Made by a program: the position numbers and the translations under genes
In this document: positions 7,812 to 12,656 of the stretch, in pieces
Position numbering within the stretch: the stretch's first letter is position 1
Layout: each line of letters starts with the position of its first letter
The notes under the pieces: model-generated
What the model saw: only the letters and a program-made list of their open reading frames with translations
What the model was told of the DNA's origin: nothing
The model's database searches: none
From: Cuniculiplasma sp.
GTDB lineage: Archaea > Thermoplasmatota > Thermoplasmata > Thermoplasmatales > Thermoplasmataceae
Assembly (NCBI GenBank): GCA_023256455.1
Contig: JAGDXN010000022.1
Span: 11,758-24,413, forward strand
Length of the DNA stretch: 12,656 nt
Direction of reading: 5' to 3'

Positions 7812-7829
7812 ACAGTAAGCCTTAACTGT
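7812..7829. promoter_or_regulatory. Second inverted repeat between TATA box and regulator start
   Basis: ACAGTAAG and CTTAACTGT pair around a central C, with one extra A in the right arm. The site fills the space between the TATA box and the predicted transcript start of the regulator gene. A protein bound here would block RNA polymerase, as known for autorepressing archaeal Lrp-family proteins. Autoregulation is inferred. Confidence 0.45.
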
Positions 7830-7834
7830 ATTGT

Positions 7835-8611
7835 ATGGATGAAGTGGACAAAAAAATACTTTTCTATCTGCTTAAAGACGGAAGAATGCCTCAAAGACAG
7901 ATAGCAAAATCACTGGGAATATCTGCGCAGACTTTGAACTACAGGATGTCCAAGATGATTGATGATCAGATCATAGAGGACTTTAAGGTTCATGTCAGCC
8001 CTAAAATATATGGGAAGGTAGAGGGGTTTGCAGCCTTTGTCTCCGATAAGGAAGTAAAGAAGAATTTCACCTCCAGGCTCAGATGTCTGGAAAAAATCAC
8101 ATTATATGGTGTGGAGGGAAACAACCAGGAGGAGGTAAACAGGCTGATTGATGAGTTTTCGGCTGAGCTGGGTGATCCCGTTATGAGATATATCCCTCCA
8201 GCCGATAATTACTCCGGGAATTCCAAGGATATTGACATGGTAATAATTGAGCAGCTGAGAAAGATGCCAAGAGCAAAAATTTCTGAAATTGCAAAGGCCA
8301 TAAATGAACCTGTCATACGGGTAAAGAGACGATATAACTATCTTACAAAGAATCATTTGCTAGGAGTTTTTGCAAAAATCAATCTTTCAAAGACTGATGT
8401 GGTTCTATTCAGCATTTTTTCTGAAAAGCAGGAATTGCTACAGCCCATTCTCTCTGAAATTTCCATTTTCCAGATAAAGGATGAAAAATCAGGTGTTTTT
8501 GTATGCTTCGCTGAAAATATGGTCAGTGCAAGGAATATCATCAACACAGTAAGGGAAAGGGAGAAAAATTCAGACGTTATGGTAATTTATGATTATGAAT
8601 TTCTCAGATAG
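7835..8611 (+). CDS. Lrp/AsnC-like transcriptional regulator with two HTH-sensor modules
   Basis: This 258-residue protein has two winged helix-turn-helix segments. The first spans about residues 4-50 (VDKKILFYLLKDGRM..IAKSLGIS..RMSKM) and the second about 133-179 (IDMVIIEQLRKMPRA..IAKAINEP..RRYNYL). Each is followed by a short alpha/beta region of about 65-80 residues that could be a small-molecule sensor like the RAM domain of Lrp proteins. Placing the halves at an offset of exactly 129 residues aligns Asp5/134, Ile8/137, Leu12/141, Arg17/146, Ile-Ala-Lys 23-25/152-154, Arg37/166 and Phe50/179 without gaps. The protein therefore looks like two equal modules. Typical Lrp/AsnC proteins have one HTH and about 150 residues. 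It is divergent from the MMPL gene across two inverted repeats, so it probably controls itself and MMPL. The ligand is unknown. Confidence 0.85.
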   Translation: MDEVDKKILFYLLKDGRMPQRQIAKSLGISAQTLNYRMSKMIDDQIIEDFKVHVSPKIYGKVEGFAAFVSDKEVKKNFTSRLRCLEKITLYGVEGNNQEEVNRLIDEFSAELGDPVMRYIPPADNYSGNSKDIDMVIIEQLRKMPRAKISEIAKAINEPVIRVKRRYNYLTKNHLLGVFAKINLSKTDVVLFSIFSEKQELLQPILSEISIFQIKDEKSGVFVCFAENMVSARNIINTVREREKNSDVMVIYDYEFLR

Positions 8612-8633
8612 TTTATAATATAAAATTTTTCAT

Positions 8634-8667
8634 AATTAGAGATCACATATTTTTAATTGATCTAATT
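8634..8667. repeat. Imperfect inverted repeat upstream of the aminotransferase
   Basis: AATTAGAGATCA (8634-8645) pairs with TGATCTAATT (8658-8667), leaving AG unpaired as a small bulge in the left arm, across a 12-base T-rich loop. It lies 23 bases after the regulator stop codon and 51 bases before the aminotransferase start. It could be an operator for the aminotransferase cluster or part of the regulator's 3' end; a T-run (8626-8630) precedes it and may terminate transcription. A weak TATA-like stretch, GTTAATAAC, follows at 8690-8698. Confidence 0.35.
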
Positions 8668-8717
8668 TCCACATACATTATTGAAAAATGTTAATAACGG
8701 ATTTACAATAAAACATC

Positions 8718-9872
8718 GTGCTTTCGAGGAGAGTTTCAGAAGTATCGGAATCGGCAACTGTTTCTATGTCTAATTTGGCGGCAAAAATGAAGTCAGAGGG
8801 TAAGGAGATTATTAACTTTGGAATAGGTGAGCCAGATTTTCAAACGCCTCAGGGAATTATTGATTATGCATTTCAGAAGGCCAAAGAGGGTTTTACCCAT
8901 TATACGCCATCAAAGGGTTATGCAGAATTAAGGAAGGGAATCATAGGTTCCCTTAATATTGATCAGAATAGCAAAATTACCCATGAAAATGTAATTGTAA
9001 CACCTACAAAGTTTGCTATTAATCTTTCCTATCTTTCCATAGCTGATGCAGGGGATGAGATAATCATACCTGAACCCTATTTTCTTTCATATCCGGAAAT
9101 AGGGAACCTTTATGGGATCAAACCGGTGGGTGTGAGGAGTAATGATGATTTTTCACTAAATATGGAAAATATTCAGGATGCCATAACTCCAAAAACAAAG
9201 GGCATAATTATTTCAAACCCTGCAAATCCTACGGGAAAGGTATATTCAAGGGAGCAGATCAAACAATTGCAAAAACTTTGCATTGATGAAGATATTTACC
9301 TTATTACTGACCAGATATATGAAAAACTGGTTTACGAAGGGACGATTCAGAATCCATTTGAAATTGACCCGGAAATGGAGCACACCATACTGATAAGTGG
9401 TTTTTCCAAAAGCTATGCCATGACAGGTTGGAGAATAGGTTATATGGTATCTAACCAGGAATTGATCAAGGCTGCTGATAAGTTCCAGCAACAAACCGTT
9501 ACCTGCGCCCCATCCATTTCACAGATGGCTGCAATCCAGGCACTGAAGGACAGTGAAAGTCCTGAAAAAATGAGGGAAGTATTCCAGAAAAGATTGGAAA
9601 AGGTTGTGTCTATGATAGAAGAAATAGATGGACTCAAACTGAATAGGCCTGAGGGTGCCTTCTATGTATTTCCTGAATATGATCTCAATCTGTCATCAGT
9701 GGAATTTTGCCAGAAGGCACTTGAAAAGAAGGGGCTTATCCTCACGCCCGGTTCAGTTTTTGGCAGTCAGGGCGAAAAGCATTTCAGAATATCCTATGCA
9801 ACTGACGAACAGACCATTGAGAAAGGCATGGTAAAGCTCAATGAATTTGTAGGGGAGATGAGCAAAATCTAA
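8718..9872 (+). CDS. Class I/II PLP-dependent aminotransferase (aspartate aminotransferase-like)
   Basis: This 384-residue fold-type I aminotransferase matches the family in length and motifs. INFGIGEPDFQTP is at residues 32-44, HYTPSKGYAELR at 61-72, ISNPANPTG at 165-173 (Asn170), TDQIYEKLVY at 197-206 (Asp198, which pairs with the PLP nitrogen), SGFSKSYAMTGWRIGY at 227-242 (Lys231, the Schiff-base lysine) and FRISYA at 356-361 (Arg357, which holds the substrate carboxylate). It moves amino groups between an amino acid and a 2-oxo acid in the cytoplasm. Aspartate/2-oxoglutarate is the commonest activity for this subfamily, but aromatic or other substrates are possible. The GTG start is forced: an in-frame TAA lies at 8709-8711, and the next Met (residue 17) would remove the conserved first helix. 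Its TAA overlaps the ATG of the next gene (TAATG). Confidence 0.93.
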   Translation: MLSRRVSEVSESATVSMSNLAAKMKSEGKEIINFGIGEPDFQTPQGIIDYAFQKAKEGFTHYTPSKGYAELRKGIIGSLNIDQNSKITHENVIVTPTKFAINLSYLSIADAGDEIIIPEPYFLSYPEIGNLYGIKPVGVRSNDDFSLNMENIQDAITPKTKGIIISNPANPTGKVYSREQIKQLQKLCIDEDIYLITDQIYEKLVYEGTIQNPFEIDPEMEHTILISGFSKSYAMTGWRIGYMVSNQELIKAADKFQQQTVTCAPSISQMAAIQALKDSESPEKMREVFQKRLEKVVSMIEEIDGLKLNRPEGAFYVFPEYDLNLSSVEFCQKALEKKGLILTPGSVFGSQGEKHFRISYATDEQTIEKGMVKLNEFVGEMSKI

Positions 9873-10843
9873 TGTCAATCACGACTCTTGTCATTTTAAT
9901 TCCAGTATTCGCAATTCTTTTGTTTTTATCAGATTATTTAATCTTCAGGAAGATAAATTTTAGCAACATGATAATTATGGAAAAAATTAAGGAAAGCCAG
10001 CAAATCGAAATAATAGGGGAACCAGAAATTGAAGAAGAATATAAGCAGGATGATGAGGGGGAAGAGGATGAGGATGAAACTGCCGATTTCAGGGAAGAAC
10101 TGAATGTGGAAATAAACAGGGAAGTTGAAAAAATTACAGAGGAAATGAGGCATCACGAGCAGATGAGAGAAAAACTTGAGAGGCATTATGTGACTTTGAG
10201 AAAAGTGGCAAGAGACATGCTTGAAAGCCTCGTTATGCCTGAGCCATTTGTATCAATATCCGAAAGCCATGTTGCCATACCAGTTATGGATGAAAGGCCC
10301 CTGTGGATGGATCTGGCTAAGAATCATATTCCCCCCAGCAGAGGTGATATGTATTCAAAATGGTCATCCTATATTGAGAAGATGAACAGGATCACGGAAA
10401 TGAAGGTTAAGGTTCTGAGGGCTGCGGAAAATTACCTGTTTGCGGGTTTAGGATATGAAAGAGTGAATGGTCAGGCCTCTGAACCTGGAGATAAGTACTA
10501 TTCGGTTGAAGGTTCTTTTGAAATTCTAAATTCTATCTTTTATGGAAGGCCGCTCCTAATGGATACTATGGACGGCAGGAAGCAGAAAAAGTCATCAAAA
10601 TATCTGTCATTGATTACCAATGGAAAGAAGTTCGCTGAAGGAAGGAGTGAGGAAATACTGGCCATAAAATCAAAGGTTGAATCTCTCATAAATGCAAAGG
10701 ACTTTGAAATTGCTGAAATGAAAGAAATGAGAGATTTAATTTCAGGAGTGAAAGAGATAAAAGCTGAAATGGAAGCCACACTTAACTGGTTTATTTTCGA
10801 CAACGCTGAAATGAAGATGTGTGAGATGGTCAGAAATGATTGA
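9872..10843 (+). CDS. Unrecognised membrane-anchored, acidic coiled-coil protein
   Basis: I do not recognise a family for this 323-residue protein. Residues 4-25 form one hydrophobic span (TLVILIPVFAILLFLSDYLIF), followed by Arg-Lys, which suggests an N-out, C-in anchor. An acidic stretch at about 49-72 is mostly Glu and Asp. Charged helices likely to form a coiled coil follow at about 76-120. The middle part (about 121-235) holds the most structured-looking residues, including SHVAIPVMDERPLWMDLAKNH and FYGRPLLMDTMDG. A final charged helical region covers about 257-305. I see no catalytic motif. Its ATG overlaps the aminotransferase stop by one base and its 3' end overlaps nadM by eight bases, so it belongs to that transcript. 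A scaffolding or membrane-tethering role would be speculation. Confidence 0.85.
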   Translation: MSITTLVILIPVFAILLFLSDYLIFRKINFSNMIIMEKIKESQQIEIIGEPEIEEEYKQDDEGEEDEDETADFREELNVEINREVEKITEEMRHHEQMREKLERHYVTLRKVARDMLESLVMPEPFVSISESHVAIPVMDERPLWMDLAKNHIPPSRGDMYSKWSSYIEKMNRITEMKVKVLRAAENYLFAGLGYERVNGQASEPGDKYYSVEGSFEILNSIFYGRPLLMDTMDGRKQKKSSKYLSLITNGKKFAEGRSEEILAIKSKVESLINAKDFEIAEMKEMRDLISGVKEIKAEMEATLNWFIFDNAEMKMCEMVRND

Positions 10844-11360
10844 TGGTTCAAGGGCATTTATTGTGGGGAGATTTCAGCCATTCCATCTGGGCCATCTTGA
10901 AGTGATCAAGGAGATCTTAAAGGAACATAAATCTGTCATCATAGGCATAGGCAGTGCCCAGTATTCTCATACGCTGGAAAACCCTTTTACAGCGGGGGAA
11001 AGGCACATAATGATCTCAAATACACTTGAAAGCGAAGGCATATTCAATTTCTATATTATTCCCATAGAGGACGTAAATTCCAATCCACTTTGGGTTGCCC
11101 ATGTGGAATCACTCACCCCTAAATTCAATGTTGTATACAGCAATAATCCAATGGTAAAAAGGCTATTTTATGAGAAGAACTATTCCGTAAGATCCATGGA
11201 ACTCATAAACAGGGTTGAGTGGTCCGGCACAAAGATCAGAAAAAAGATGATTTCCGGTGAAAATTGGGAAAAAGATGTTCCTGAAAAAGTTATAGAAATC
11301 ATTAACGAAATAGATGGAGTCCAGAGAATAAGGGACCTTTCAAAAAGTGATGAAAATTAA
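10836..11360 (+). CDS. nadM: Nicotinamide-nucleotide adenylyltransferase (archaeal NadM type)
   Basis: This 174-residue nucleotidyltransferase joins ATP and nicotinamide mononucleotide to make NAD, the last step of NAD synthesis. AFIVGRFQPFHLGHLEVIKEIL (residues 7-28) holds the HxGH ATP-binding motif at 17-20. NPFTAGERHIMI (49-60) and YSNNPMVKRLF (101-111) follow. VEWSGTKIRKKM (127-138) is the C-terminal SGTxIR phosphate-binding motif. Length and motif order match archaeal NadM closely. The ATG at 10836 overlaps the previous gene by eight bases and puts the first beta strand close to the N-terminus, as in homologues. A GTG at 10821 in the same frame is a less likely start. The gene is the last of an overlapping three-gene cluster and ends six bases from the convergent M20 peptidase gene. 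Confidence 0.95.
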   Translation: MIDGSRAFIVGRFQPFHLGHLEVIKEILKEHKSVIIGIGSAQYSHTLENPFTAGERHIMISNTLESEGIFNFYIIPIEDVNSNPLWVAHVESLTPKFNVVYSNNPMVKRLFYEKNYSVRSMELINRVEWSGTKIRKKMISGENWEKDVPEKVIEIINEIDGVQRIRDLSKSDEN

Positions 11361-11366
11361 TTATAA

Positions 11367-12554
11367 TTAATAGATCATTAATTCAATTGTTTCCCTGTCC
11401 AAAAGAATGTGATCTATTATGCAGTACTCATCTGCCTGATGAGCAACGTCCGGCATGGTTGTAGACCAAACCACTGCATTCATGCCCTTTCTCCTGAAGA
11501 AAGCTGCACATGTTCCACCACCTATTCCTACAACTCTGGGCGTTCCACCTCTCTTTGCCAGTGCGTCCACCAGCAGTTTGACAGCTTCAGACTGGGGGGA
11601 TGTGGGATGGGGTGCCTGTTCTCTCTGTACAAACTCCATTATAACCTTTGACTTATGCGACTGCTCGAACTCTGCTATTTCCATGTTTATGTCATCAACG
11701 ATACTGTCCAGATCATACTGGGGAAGCACACGGCAATCCATATAAAATACCTCCCTTCCTGGAATTGTGTTTATGTTGTCCACGTTTTTAAGATGCTTCG
11801 TGGGCTCAAATGTGGAATAGGGATAGTTGAAAATTTCATCCTTTGCATTGTATTTTCTGTGTAGCATCCTGTCTATCCTCAGCATAAACTCCATTCCATC
11901 CCTGTTTGCATTTATTGCATTCTGGGGCATGCTTGCATGGTATTGCTTTCCATTTATTGTAAACTGAAGCCAAAGTATGCTTTTCTCTGCGACTTCAATA
12001 TCCATACCATCCTCAGTTCCGGAATCTGGTACATAAATAAGATCATCATTTTTGAATATATTTTGCTCAAGAAGATATTGAATTCCATACTTGCTTCCAA
12101 CCTCTTCGTCTGCAACGAAGGCAAGGCCAAGATTATACTTCAGTTCTTCCGGCTTCAGATGCTTTAAAAGAAGAAGGGAAAGAAATATGGCCTGCCCATC
12201 ATCTGAAGTTCCTCTTCCGTAAATCTTGTTTCCTTCAACCGTTATCTCGAAGGGATTTTTTGTCCAGAGCTTCAGATCACCCTCAGGAACCGTGTCCGTA
12301 TGGGAAACGAGCCAGAGTGTTTTTTCCAGGTTTCCAACCTTCAAGATTAGGCTCACCCTTTCTACACCCTTTTCATCCTCTGTAGAGTATACGCTGGGAT
12401 TTGGATATCCAAGTTCGCCCAAAATATCCTGAATTACCTTTGCTCTCTCTGATTCACCTGTACCACCTGAGGCGGGGCTTATTGACTTTACTGGAATAAT
12501 GCGTTTTGCTACCTCCACGATAAAATCTCTGTCGTCCATTTCCTTGAGTTCCAT
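11367..12554 (-). CDS. M20-family zinc metallopeptidase/deacylase (ArgE/DapE-like)
   Basis: This 395-residue enzyme has the M20 di-zinc residues in order: SHTDTVP (His85, Asp87), GRGTSDDGQ (Asp118, bridging), VADEEVGS (Glu150 catalytic base, Glu151 ligand), VPDSG (Asp177) and VAHQADEY (His372). A lid/dimerisation domain sits between about residues 190 and 305. The family hydrolyses amide bonds in small substrates: dipeptides, N-acyl amino acids or succinyl-diaminopimelate. The exact substrate cannot be told from the sequence, so annotation as DapE or ArgE would be a guess. Three in-frame Met codons are possible starts (12575, 12554, 12539). I chose 12554 because it lies about 25 bases below a TATA-like box that overlaps the first of them. 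The gene is convergent with nadM, six bases apart. Confidence 0.9.
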   Translation of the reverse strand: MELKEMDDRDFIVEVAKRIIPVKSISPASGGTGESERAKVIQDILGELGYPNPSVYSTEDEKGVERVSLILKVGNLEKTLWLVSHTDTVPEGDLKLWTKNPFEITVEGNKIYGRGTSDDGQAIFLSLLLLKHLKPEELKYNLGLAFVADEEVGSKYGIQYLLEQNIFKNDDLIYVPDSGTEDGMDIEVAEKSILWLQFTINGKQYHASMPQNAINANRDGMEFMLRIDRMLHRKYNAKDEIFNYPYSTFEPTKHLKNVDNINTIPGREVFYMDCRVLPQYDLDSIVDDINMEIAEFEQSHKSKVIMEFVQREQAPHPTSPQSEAVKLLVDALAKRGGTPRVVGIGGGTCAAFFRRKGMNAVVWSTTMPDVAHQADEYCIIDHILLDRETIELMIY

Positions 12555-12575
12555 AAAAGTTATAGGGAAAATCAT

Positions 12576-12583
12576 TATATTTT
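12576..12583 (-). promoter_or_regulatory. TATA-like box for the M20 peptidase gene
   Basis: The minus strand reads AAAATATA directly before the first possible ATG (12575). A transcript starting about 25 bases below it would begin at the second ATG (12554), which argues that the second ATG is the true, leaderless start. The rest of the segment to the window end (12584-12656) shows no gene and no clear repeat. Confidence 0.45.
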
Positions 12584-12656
12584 ACTTTCGCAGATTCCAC
12601 TGAAAATGAACTCAACTTAAACCCTGATGAATCAAATAAAAAATCTAAGATTATAT

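Noticed and set aside
9938..10186. Phe-rich 82-codon frame opposite the unknown coiled-coil gene
   Set aside because: The Phe and Leu runs are the mirror of Glu/Lys-rich codons on the plus strand, and the plus-strand gene has better context on both sides.
10821..10823. GTG as the start of nadM
   Set aside because: It adds MRWSE before the ATG at 10836 and increases overlap with the previous gene; homologues begin close to the first strand.
7835..11360. Regulator, aminotransferase, unknown gene and nadM as one four-gene operon
   Set aside because: A 106-base gap with a T-run, an inverted repeat and a weak TATA-like stretch separates the regulator from the other three genes.
11409..11864. Overlapping plus-strand frames opposite the M20 gene
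   Set aside because: They are antisense to the catalytic C-terminal part of an intact peptidase and share no start signal or similarity.
1..12656. CRISPR array, insertion sequence, tRNA, prophage, defence or toxin-antitoxin system
   Set aside because: No regularly spaced repeats, transposase, integrase, cloverleaf or defence-family motif is visible, and the coding sequence is nearly continuous with uniform codon use.

Overview
The window looks like ordinary chromosome from an archaeon of the Thermoplasmatales type (the Thermoplasma / Ferroplasma / Cuniculiplasma kind). The DNA is AT-rich and arginine is mostly AGA/AGG. Intergenic gaps are short. TATA-like boxes lie about 25-30 bases ahead of start codons with no room for a leader. 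The gene set includes archaeal NadM, a two-cysteine free methionine sulfoxide reductase, a PPM/PP2C phosphatase and a large glycosylation-prone MMPL transporter. The placement is inferred from these features, not from a database search.

Layout from left to right. Positions 1-1880 (minus) hold a DUF255 thioredoxin-fold / six-hairpin protein cut by the window edge. It shares a 54-base divergent promoter region with a histidine-phosphatase (phosphoglycerate mutase-like) gene, 1935-2525 (plus). That gene runs tail to tail, with a 27-base overlap, into a minus-strand pair: fRMsr (3646-4128) followed by an MFS permease (2499-3665). Next on the minus strand are a PP2C phosphatase (4253-5056) and, upstream of it, an 872-residue MMPL/RND-type membrane protein (5108-7726). 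A 108-base intergenic region with two inverted repeats separates MMPL from a divergent Lrp-like regulator built of two equal 129-residue halves (7835-8611). A plus-strand overlapping cluster follows: class I aminotransferase (8718-9872), an unrecognised membrane-anchored coiled-coil protein (9872-10843) and NMN adenylyltransferase (10836-11360). An M20 metallopeptidase on the minus strand (11367-12554) closes the window.

How the genes may work together. The MMPL/regulator pair is the clearest regulatory unit: a near-perfect 27-base inverted repeat sits between the two TATA boxes and a second one lies between the regulator's TATA box and its start. The aminotransferase, unknown gene and nadM are probably one transcript and may touch NAD or aspartate metabolism. 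fRMsr, the DUF255 protein and the phosphatase suggest redox and signalling housekeeping. No gap exceeds about 125 bases, and I see no tRNA, rRNA, CRISPR array, insertion sequence, integrase or toxin-antitoxin pair. I found no convincing new multi-gene system; the points most worth checking are the MMPL/regulator control region, the duplicated regulator, the sequon-dense MMPL loops and the unknown gene between the aminotransferase and nadM.
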